Of a DNA stretch of 8,036 nucleotides, positions 1 to 5,019 are shown in pieces. The notes under the pieces were generated by a model. The model saw only the letters and a program-made list of their open reading frames with translations. It made no database searches and was not told the origin of the DNA. Each line of letters opens with the position of its first letter. Position 1 is the stretch's first letter. A program made the position numbers and the translations under genes. Source of the stretch: JAMCRM01 sp041685075 (lineage in GTDB: Bacteria > Acidobacteriota > Terriglobia > Bryobacterales > Bryobacteraceae); contig JAWLGN010000253.1 in NCBI GenBank assembly GCA_041685075.1, positions 1-8,036 on the forward strand, written 5' to 3'.

Positions 1-368
1 ACCTGCCGCACGAAGCCGGAGATGGCGATGCAGCGCGCGGCGCGGCGGTAGAGCCACGGCCGCACGGGAAACATCACCCGGCGGGATACCACCACGGGAC
101 GGCCCGAGGCGGCCGCCGCGGCCAGCACGTGCGAACGCCCGTCGTGCGCGTGGATCAAATCCGCCCGCCGCGCCAGGACCGCGACACGCAGCAGGTTCAA
201 CGGCCGCGCGTCCAGGCCGTGCTCCCGCGCCTGTCGATGGAGGGGAGAGTTGGGGCGGCAGAGCAGCGTGGCGCCATGGCCCTCGGCCGCCAGTCCCTCG
301 ACCAGCCGCAGCGCCTGCCACTGCCCCCCGCGCATCTCGCGGCCGCTGTCCAGGTGCAGGATACGCAT
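1..368 (-). CDS. Family 4 glycosyltransferase, N-terminal part (cut by window edge)
   Basis: The gene starts at ATG 368-366 and runs off the left edge, so 122 N-terminal residues are visible. The protein opens with MRILHLDSGREMRGGQWQ, the beta1-loop and GG-Q motif of GT-B glycosyltransferases of the Glyco_transf_4 type (acceptor-side domain). The region around residues 67-80 (RRADLIHAHDGRSH) has the usual 'D-I-H-x-H' strand, followed by an Ala-rich helix and PVVVSRRV. Residues 104-120 (PWLYRRAARCIAISGFV) resemble the helix and strand before the domain linker. The nucleotide-sugar binding domain lies outside the window. By family knowledge it would transfer a sugar in envelope polysaccharide or LPS assembly on the cytoplasmic face of the membrane. 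Its start codon overlaps the stop codon of the upstream WaaE-like gene by one base (TGATG), which suggests coupled translation. Donor and acceptor cannot be read from the sequence. Confidence 0.85.
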   Translation of the reverse strand, partial: MRILHLDSGREMRGGQWQALRLVEGLAAEGHGATLLCRPNSPLHRQAREHGLDARPLNLLRVAVLARRADLIHAHDGRSHVLAAAAASGRPVVVSRRVMFPVRPWLYRRAARCIAISGFVRQ

Positions 369-1105
369 CAGCTCATGTTTCTCGCCTTCGCGTACTTCAG
401 GAAGGAGTAGAGCGCCGCCATGTAGGCGATGGCCAGGCCCTCCGCGCCGTCGAGAAAGCCGCGCTGCAACAGGTAGGTTTTCACAAAAGTCCAGGGCGGA
501 TCGACGAGCAGCCGGGGCAGCCCGATGTGCGCCTTCCTCGACACCAGTTCCTCGGCCGCCAGGGTGGTGTAGCGGTCCATGGTTTTGAGGTGCTCGGAAA
601 ACGAGTCGCACGTGAAATGGAGCAGGTTGGCATCCAGGTGCCCGATGCGGCCTTTCACTGACAGGCTTTCATGCACGAACTCCCCCACCCACTCCGCTCT
701 CTCCCGGTGATAGAGCCGCACCTTGCGGTCGGGATACCAGCCCGAGTGGAGGATCCAGCGGCCCATGTACTGTGCCAGCCGCGGCACGGTGTAGGCATCG
801 AACTGGGGGCCGTACTTCTTCAGGTTCCAGATCTCGCCCTCCAGGGCTTCGCTCATCGCCTCGTCGGCGTCGATGGAGAAGATCCAGTCGTGGGAGGCCT
901 GCGAGGCGGCCCAGTTCTTCTGCTCGGAATAGCCCTTCCAGGGATGCTCGAGGACGCGCGCGCCGAGGTTTTCGGCCAGTTCCACGGTGCGGTCCACCGA
1001 GCCGCAGTCGAGCACCAGAATTTCGTCGCAGCAGCGGAGGCTCTCGATGGCGCGCACGATCTTCCGCTCTTCGTTCAGGGTGATGATCGTGGCGGTAATC
1101 TTCAT
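368..1105 (-). CDS. WaaE/KdtX-type family 2 glycosyltransferase
   Basis: A 245-residue GT-A glycosyltransferase of family GT2, the usual length of the WaaE/KdtX group (LPS inner-core glucosyltransferases). From ATG 1105 it begins MKITATIITLNEERKIVRAI, the typical family N-terminus. Residues 29-45 (ILVLDCGSVDRTVELAE) form the nucleotide-binding strand. DAD at 79-81, within IFSIDADE, is the metal-binding DxD-type motif. HSGWYPDRKVRLY at 120-132 and GEFVHESL at 141-148 are family signatures. The C-terminal part (about 200-240) is amphipathic and probably touches the membrane. The frame stays open to a TTG at 1135, giving ten extra residues that overlap the M50 gene. I prefer ATG 1105 on homology. 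GGAGG lies about 16 bases upstream, a rather long spacing. The gene sits 10 bases after the protease gene and is coupled to the next glycosyltransferase. A role in lipid A-core or another envelope glycan is likely; the exact sugar is not known. Confidence 0.9.
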   Translation of the reverse strand: MKITATIITLNEERKIVRAIESLRCCDEILVLDCGSVDRTVELAENLGARVLEHPWKGYSEQKNWAASQASHDWIFSIDADEAMSEALEGEIWNLKKYGPQFDAYTVPRLAQYMGRWILHSGWYPDRKVRLYHRERAEWVGEFVHESLSVKGRIGHLDANLLHFTCDSFSEHLKTMDRYTTLAAEELVSRKAHIGLPRLLVDPPWTFVKTYLLQRGFLDGAEGLAIAYMAALYSFLKYAKARNMS

Positions 1106-1115
1106 CGGGTACGGA

Positions 1116-2081
1116 TCAAAACCCTCCCGGCGCAACTGGGGTGGGGGTGAAGCACAGCAGCAGGATCAGCATGGTCAGCCAGCCCAGTCGCTTGCGGCCG
1201 GCGCCCAGGTCGGAGGAGTCGTAGATTACGGGATGCCGGCGGCCCAGAAAAAACAGCACCACCGCCCACAGCAGCCAGACCCACCAGAAGAAGATGCCCA
1301 TCGGGATGAGCGAAACAATCACGAGTTTGGAAATCTGGCGGTGGCGATCGCCAATCAGCGAGTAGACGATGTGCCCGCCATCGAGCTGCCCGATGGGGAG
1401 CAGGTTCAGCGCCGTGGCCAGAAGCCCTATCCAGGCCGCGCGCGCGATAGGGTGCAGGTAGAGATCGGACGAGGCGACGCCGGGGAAGATGGCCTGTTGC
1501 ATCAGCCATTGCAGAGCCGGAGTGCCGAAGTGAATGGTGCCCTGCTCTGCCACGCCAGGGATCACCTTGGAGAAGGCCAGGCCTACAGCCAGCGCGGGGA
1601 GCAGGAAGACGAAGCCCGCCAGCGGCCCCGCCACCCCCACGTCGAACAGCGCGCGTTTGGAATAAATCGCCGAGCGGATACGGATGAATGCGCCGAAGGT
1701 GCCCAACAGAGTCGGGGCGGGGAGGAAGTAGGGCGGGCTGGCGTCGATGCGGTAGTGACGGCAGGCCAGGTAGTGCCCGCACTCGTGCGCCAGCAGGATA
1801 GCCATCAGGGTGAGGGAAAACGGCAGCCCCTCGGTCAACAGCCAGGGATTGGTCCACAGGCGCGATAATCCCGCGATGCCGTGTTCCAGATCGTAAGGAA
1901 GATTACGCCGAAAATCGTGGGCCATTCCCGCCCCCACCACAGTGGTGGTGAACACGGTGGCGGCGAACAAGAGGCCGTGTAGCCACCAGCGTTCACGCGT
2001 TCGGGCCGGTTCCCACGCCGGCACCGCCCCGTTGCCGGGGTAGGCAGAGTACGGCGGGGCGGAGAATTCCTGAGGGGACAC
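1116..2081 (-). CDS. M50 (site-2-type) intramembrane metalloprotease, EGY-like
   Basis: A 321-residue polytopic membrane protein with the full M50 zinc-protease signature: HECGH at 99-103 (HExxH, zinc ligands H99 and H103, catalytic E100) and NLLPIGQLDGG at 226-236, where D234 is the third ligand. Hydrophobic segments lie near residues 33-53, 85-107, 145-170, 215-243, 250-279 and 299-313. The stretch PPYFLPAPTLLGTFGAFIRIRS (116-137) and the following DVGVAGPLAGF resemble plant and cyanobacterial EGY-type members rather than RseP, and no PDZ domain is visible. About 30 polar, Pro/Tyr-rich residues precede the first membrane segment. The start is GTG 2081 with only a weak upstream ribosome site; a later GTG at residue 20 is possible. 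The gene lies 23 bases after the HU gene and 10 before the glycosyltransferase, so co-transcription is likely. By family knowledge it cleaves substrates within the membrane; its substrate here is unknown. Confidence 0.92.
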   Translation of the reverse strand: MSPQEFSAPPYSAYPGNGAVPAWEPARTRERWWLHGLLFAATVFTTTVVGAGMAHDFRRNLPYDLEHGIAGLSRLWTNPWLLTEGLPFSLTLMAILLAHECGHYLACRHYRIDASPPYFLPAPTLLGTFGAFIRIRSAIYSKRALFDVGVAGPLAGFVFLLPALAVGLAFSKVIPGVAEQGTIHFGTPALQWLMQQAIFPGVASSDLYLHPIARAAWIGLLATALNLLPIGQLDGGHIVYSLIGDRHRQISKLVIVSLIPMGIFFWWVWLLWAVVLFFLGRRHPVIYDSSDLGAGRKRLGWLTMLILLLCFTPTPVAPGGF

Positions 2082-2104
2082 TGCGATGCCGAGCCTGCAA
2101 CCGG

Positions 2105-2374
2105 CTATTGCAGGGACTGCAACTCCTTGCCGGGCTTGAATCGGACAGCTTTCCCGGGGGGAATGGCGACCTCTGCGCCGGTGCGCGGATTGCGCCCGAT
2201 GCCGGTCTTCCGGGGCTTCACGTTGAAGACCCCGAAACCCCGCAACTCGATCCGGTCGCCTTGCTCCAGGGCCCGCTTCATAGATTCAAAGACGGTCTCT
2301 ACAGCCATTTCGGCTTTGGTCTTGGTAATGCCGGTTCTGTTCACCACTTCATTGATGATGTCCAGCTTGATCAA
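2105..2374 (-). CDS. HU/IHF-family nucleoid DNA-binding protein
   Basis: An 89-residue protein of normal length for the HU/IHF family, which binds and bends DNA as a dimer in the nucleoid. Residues 1-40 form the helical dimerisation part (MIKLDIINEVVNRTGITKTK, then AEMAVETVFESMKRAL). ELRGFGVFNVKPRK (43-56) is the family signature. RNPRTG (61-66) is the tip of the DNA-binding arm, with the intercalating Pro63. The C-terminus VRFKPGKELQ (77-86) is also typical. The start is TTG 2374, supported by a near-perfect Shine-Dalgarno AAAGGAGG five bases upstream and by the family N-terminus. A strong promoter lies about 80 bases upstream. It is the first gene of the minus-strand block, followed by the membrane protease. 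HU versus IHF cannot be decided from sequence alone. Confidence 0.96.
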   Translation of the reverse strand: MIKLDIINEVVNRTGITKTKAEMAVETVFESMKRALEQGDRIELRGFGVFNVKPRKTGIGRNPRTGAEVAIPPGKAVRFKPGKELQSLQ

Positions 2375-2379
2375 AACGG

Positions 2380-2387
2380 CCTCCTTT
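2380..2387 (-). promoter_or_regulatory. Strong ribosome binding site of the HU gene
   Basis: The minus strand reads AAAGGAGG, then five bases (CCGTT), then TTG. This is almost fully complementary to the 3' end of 16S rRNA and fixes the TTG at 2374 as the start. It probably offsets the weak start codon of a protein usually made in large amounts. Confidence 0.85.
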
Positions 2388-2455
2388 GAATGGCGTGAGC
2401 AACTCCCGAGCCGGCCCCGGGCGGCGCGGGCGCTCCCGGTATGAAAGTCAACCCC

Positions 2456-2485
2456 ATGATAGGATTGAATTTAATCGAATGTCAA
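2456..2485 (-). promoter_or_regulatory. Sigma70-type promoter of the HU-protease-glycosyltransferase block
   Basis: The minus strand shows TTGACA at 2485-2480 (6/6 match to the -35 consensus) and TATCAT at 2461-2456 (5/6 match to the -10), with an 18-base spacer. It lies in a short A/T-rich island in otherwise GC-rich DNA. Expected initiation is near 2449, giving a GC-rich leader of about 75 bases before TTG 2374. The -35 box covers the ATG (2479-2481) of the divergent flavin reductase gene. A second TTGACT at 2451-2446 has no matching -10. Confidence 0.7.
2463..2476. repeat. Imperfect 14-bp palindrome inside the HU promoter spacer
   Basis: GATTGAATTTAATC reads almost the same on both strands; only the symmetric pair at positions 5 and 10 breaks the match. 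It lies wholly between the -35 and -10 boxes of the HU promoter and just upstream of the flavin reductase start, where a repressor or autoregulator could bind. On the minus strand ATTCGAT and ATTCAAT also form a direct repeat with a 10-base period. It may simply reflect A/T-rich promoter composition. Confidence 0.35.
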
Positions 2486-2985
2486 GCAACCACCCGCGAA
2501 GCAAACCCGGCGGGATCGGCCCGCGCGAATTCAGCCGCGCCTGCGGGCAGTTCGCCACCGGCGTGGCTATTGCCACGGTGACGGACGGCGCCGGAGCGCC
2601 GCACGGCATTACCGTCAACTCGTTCACCTCCGTCTCGCTTTCCCCGCCTCTGGTGCTGATCTGCATCAGTCACCCGGCGCCGATACTGCCGATATTCCGC
2701 GAAGTGGGTCGTTTCGGTCTGAATATGCTGAACGAGAGCCAGCGGCGGCTCTCGGAGCGATTCTCGCGGCGCAGCAGGCATCCCTTCGACGGCGTCTCCT
2801 GGTACCCGGGGGAGACCGGAGTTCCGCTGATCGGTGATGTGCTGGCCACGCTCGAATGCCGCCTGGTGAGGGCCGAGCCGGCAGGCGACCACGATATCCT
2901 CATCGCCGAAGTCGTGGCTACTTCTGTGCGCGGCGGCCGCCCCCTGATTTTCTACGGCAGCACGTACCGCCGGCTGGAACCCTGA
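2479..2985 (+). CDS. Flavin reductase-like protein (FMN-binding split barrel)
   Basis: A 168-residue protein matching the single-domain flavin reductase-like family (HpaC-like short-chain flavin:NAD(P)H reductases). Residues 16-34 (REFSRACGQFATGVAIATV) and 43-63 (GITVNSFTSVSL, then SPPLVLICI) are the flavin-binding core signature. FGLNMLNESQRRLSERFS (79-96) follows, GDHDILIAEV (136-145) carries the conserved G-D-H, and PLIFYGSTYRRL (155-166) is the usual C-terminal strand. By family knowledge such enzymes reduce FMN or FAD with NAD(P)H and pass it to a partner monooxygenase. No monooxygenase is in view, so the partner or even the reaction is open. Start ATG 2479 gives a full domain; a longer frame from TTG 2386 would cross the HU promoter and ribosome site and adds a low-complexity, Arg-rich leader, so I reject it. 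The ribosome site is weak (AGGA 14 bases upstream) and I see no clear plus-strand promoter. mutM follows after 15 bases, probably in the same transcript. Confidence 0.88.
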   Translation: MSSNHPRSKPGGIGPREFSRACGQFATGVAIATVTDGAGAPHGITVNSFTSVSLSPPLVLICISHPAPILPIFREVGRFGLNMLNESQRRLSERFSRRSRHPFDGVSWYPGETGVPLIGDVLATLECRLVRAEPAGDHDILIAEVVATSVRGGRPLIFYGSTYRRLEP

Positions 2986-3000
2986 AGATGAGCCGACCCC

Positions 3001-3798
3001 ATGCCCGAACTGCCCGAGGTTGAAACCGTACGCCGCACCATTGCGCCCCGCCTGGTCGGAAGGCGCATCGTGGCGGCGGAGTTCCGCTGTCCCCGCGTGC
3101 TGCGCGGCGGCGACCCGCAGGAGATGGCCCGGCGGTTGGCGGGCCGGAAGGTGGAAGGCGTCAGCCGCCGCGGCAAGTTCCTGCTGATTGCCGTCGAGGG
3201 CGGCCTGATTCTGCTGGTGCACCTGGGGATGACGGGCAACCTGGTGGCGGGCGGCAAGCCCGGTCCCCACACCCATGCCATCCTCAAGCTCGACCGCGGC
3301 ACGCTCTATTACCACGACATGCGCCAGTTCGGCTGCCTGGAGTTGCACGAGAAGCTTCCCGCGCGGGTGGCGCGGCTGGGCCCCGAGCCGCTGGAGATCG
3401 CCTTTTCCGATTTTGCCGCCGCGCTCGCCCGGCGCCGCACGCGCTTGAAAGCTCTGCTGCTCGACCAGCGCTTCCTCGGCGGCGTGGGCAACATCTACGC
3501 CGACGAGGCCCTCTTCCGCGCAGGCATCCACCCGCTGGCCGTTGGTTCGCGCCTGGGCCCCCGGCGCGCGCGGCGGCTCCACGACGCCATCAGGGCGGTG
3601 CTCAACGAAGCCATCGCGGCCGGCGGCTCTTCGGTCTCCGACTACGTGGACGGCGAAGGCCGCCACGGTTTTTTCCAGTTCAGCCACCGGGTGTACCAGC
3701 GCACCGGAGAGCCGTGCCTGGTCTGTGGCACGCCCATCCGCCGCATCCTGGTGACGCAGCGCGGCACGCACTACTGCCCGCGCTGCCAGCGCCGTTAA
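3001..3798 (+). CDS. mutM: Formamidopyrimidine-DNA glycosylase (Fpg/MutM)
   Basis: A 265-residue enzyme of normal family length that removes 8-oxoguanine and formamidopyrimidines from DNA and nicks the abasic site (base excision repair). It begins MPELPEVETV: after Met removal Pro2 is the nucleophile that forms the Schiff base, and Glu3 is the acid/base residue. Lys59 (RRGKFLL) matches the conserved catalytic-domain lysine, HLGMTG (74-79) holds the intercalating Met77, and MRQFG (107-111) is also conserved. The helix-two-turn-helix part includes GVGNIYADEALF (161-172). A complete zinc finger closes the protein: C239, C242, C259 and C262, with the DNA-contacting Arg254 in TQRGTHYC. The need for Pro at position 2 fixes ATG 3001 as the start, although the ribosome site is poor. 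All catalytic residues are present, so it should be active. It lies 15 bases after the flavin reductase gene. Nei-type glycosylases are related, but the zinc finger and active-site pattern favour MutM. Confidence 0.96.
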   Translation: MPELPEVETVRRTIAPRLVGRRIVAAEFRCPRVLRGGDPQEMARRLAGRKVEGVSRRGKFLLIAVEGGLILLVHLGMTGNLVAGGKPGPHTHAILKLDRGTLYYHDMRQFGCLELHEKLPARVARLGPEPLEIAFSDFAAALARRRTRLKALLLDQRFLGGVGNIYADEALFRAGIHPLAVGSRLGPRRARRLHDAIRAVLNEAIAAGGSSVSDYVDGEGRHGFFQFSHRVYQRTGEPCLVCGTPIRRILVTQRGTHYCPRCQRR

Positions 3799-3821
3799 GC
3801 CGCTGCCATTGCGAACGGCGC
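3789..3821. repeat. 8-bp inverted repeat over the mutM stop codon
   Basis: GCGCCGTT (3789-3796) and AACGGCGC (3814-3821) are perfect inverted copies with a 17-base loop. CGC and GCG within the loop could lengthen the stem after a small bulge. The stop codon TAA begins at the end of the left arm. No T-run follows (CCTCCTCGTTAT), so it is not a standard intrinsic terminator. It could still slow transcription, protect the 3' end or assist Rho-type ending before the next unit. It also overlaps the -35 half of a possible promoter for the next gene. Confidence 0.4.
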
Positions 3822-3836
3822 CCTCCTCGTTATACA
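3809..3836 (+). promoter_or_regulatory. Possible promoter for the oxidoreductase-kinase unit
   Basis: TTGCGA at 3809-3814 and TATACA at 3831-3836 each match four of six sigma70 consensus bases, separated by 16 bases. Initiation would fall near 3843, giving a very short leader that just holds the ribosome site. The matches are modest. The 62-base gap after mutM is the only likely place for a promoter of this unit, but read-through from mutM is equally possible. Confidence 0.3.
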
Positions 3837-3843
3837 GTGACCC

Positions 3844-3850
3844 GGAGGAG
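3844..3850 (+). promoter_or_regulatory. Ribosome binding site of the oxidoreductase gene
   Basis: GGAGGAG lies 10 bases before ATG 3861. It supports this start over an upstream extension of the same frame that would run back into mutM. Confidence 0.7.
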
Positions 3851-3860
3851 TCGACTGTTC

Positions 3861-5015
3861 ATGGAGCAAAAGCGCAGGACCTCCCTGAAAACGGCGCTCG
3901 CCGCCGCGCCGCTGTACGTTCCCCGGAGCGCCTTCGGCGCCAACGACCGCATCGCCTTCGGCCTGATCGGCGCCGGCGGCCGCGGCCGCTATCTCGCCAC
4001 CACCTTCCAGAAGCTGGGAGCTGAATGCGTGGCCATCGCCGAGGTCTATGAGCCGAATACGCTCAGGGCCAAGGAGATCGCCCCCGCCGCCAAGACCTAC
4101 GAGGACTACCGCGAGCTGCTCAATCAGGAGGGTGTCGATGCAGTCGTCATCGGCAGCCCCGATCACCAGCATTGCCCGAACCTGCTGGCCGCGCTGGCGG
4201 CGAAAAAGGACGTCTACCTCGAAAAACCCATGTCGCACTCGCTCGAGGAGAGCCGCCGCATGGTCAAGGCCGTGCGCGCCTCCAGCCAGATCGTGCAGAT
4301 CGGGATGCAGCGCCGCAGCGCGCCTTCCGTAATCAAGGGCAAGGAGATCATCGACAGCGGCGCCCTCGGTAAGATCACGCTGGTGAAGCCCATGTGGAAC
4401 TGGAACGTCTCCCGTCCGCTCAATAACGAGCCGCTGCCCGGCAAGCTGAACTGGAAGCTCTTCCTCGGCCCGGCGAAACACCGGGAACTCCAGCCCATGA
4501 TGTTTCGCTCCTGGCGCTACTTCTGGGCCTTTTCCGGCGGCAACATGACCGACCAGGGAACGCACCTGATGGACGTCGTGCAGTGGTACATGGGCACGCC
4601 CCAGGCGCTTTCGGCGGTGTGCTACGGCCAGCGCGCGAAGAACACCGGCTCCGAAGTGCCGGACGTCTTCTGCGCCGTCTTCGAGTACCCCGGCTTCATG
4701 GCCACCTGGACGCTCAACTACTGCAACTCCTACGACAACGACTGGTCCATCCAGTTCCAGGGCGATAAGGGAACCATGATCCTGGACGGCCGCGGCATCC
4801 GGGTGTGGACCGAACCGTGGCCCAAGAACCCCGAACCGGTGCAGCAGTTGGACGCGCCGGTGCCGCTCGAAGCCCACGTGCAGAACTTCCTGGACTGCAT
4901 GAAGAGCCGCCAGGAACCCAATGCGCCGGTGGAAGTAGGGGCCAGCGCGGTATCGGCGCCGCACCTGGCCAACCTGGCGTTTCACCAGGGCCGCCGGGTA
5001 CGCATGCCCAGGTGA
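3861..5015 (+). CDS. Gfo/Idh/MocA-family oxidoreductase with Tat-like N-terminus
   Basis: A 384-residue NAD(P)-dependent oxidoreductase of the Gfo/Idh/MocA family, whose members act on sugars, inositols and their derivatives. The N-terminus MEQKRRTSLKTALAAAPLYV resembles a twin-arginine signal (KRRTSLK), with Ser where Phe is usual, then a short hydrophobic stretch and a possible cleavage near AFG-AND (26-27). The Rossmann fold follows: GLIGAGGRGR at 34-43, VVIGSPDHQH at 95-104 and the hallmark EKP at 121-123 (K122). The C-terminal domain has GGNMTDQGTHLMD at 226-238, with D231 and H235 in the usual substrate and catalytic positions. NWKLFLGPA (197-205) and FRSWRYFW (215-222) match the subgroup common in Acidobacteriota and Planctomycetota. 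Length and motifs indicate an intact enzyme. The kinase gene begins 4 bases after its stop, so the two are almost surely one transcript. The substrate cannot be named. An export signal would place it in a different compartment from the kinase. Confidence 0.9.
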   Translation: MEQKRRTSLKTALAAAPLYVPRSAFGANDRIAFGLIGAGGRGRYLATTFQKLGAECVAIAEVYEPNTLRAKEIAPAAKTYEDYRELLNQEGVDAVVIGSPDHQHCPNLLAALAAKKDVYLEKPMSHSLEESRRMVKAVRASSQIVQIGMQRRSAPSVIKGKEIIDSGALGKITLVKPMWNWNVSRPLNNEPLPGKLNWKLFLGPAKHRELQPMMFRSWRYFWAFSGGNMTDQGTHLMDVVQWYMGTPQALSAVCYGQRAKNTGSEVPDVFCAVFEYPGFMATWTLNYCNSYDNDWSIQFQGDKGTMILDGRGIRVWTEPWPKNPEPVQQLDAPVPLEAHVQNFLDCMKSRQEPNAPVEVGASAVSAPHLANLAFHQGRRVRMPR

Positions 5016-5019
5016 CATC

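Noticed and set aside
2446..2451. Second TTGACT -35-like hexamer on the minus strand
   Set aside because: No A/T-rich -10 follows at 15-19 bases; the downstream DNA is GC-rich leader.
2386..2478. N-terminal extension of the flavin reductase from TTG 2386
   Set aside because: It would cross the HU ribosome site and promoter, adds an Arg-rich leader absent from the family, and has no ribosome site of its own.
2562..2577. CGTGGC-TATT-GCCACG hairpin
   Set aside because: It lies inside the conserved flavin-binding coding region (ATGVAIAT) and has no T-run, so it is most likely a by-product of codon choice.
2482..3771. A 429-codon minus-strand frame opposite the flavin reductase and mutM
   Set aside because: Both plus-strand genes are intact and family-typical. 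The antisense translation shows no domain and crosses two genes.
3714..3860. N-terminal extension of the oxidoreductase back into mutM
   Set aside because: ATG 3861 has GGAGGAG at good spacing and begins a typical Tat-like N-terminus; the extension is the out-of-frame mutM tail.
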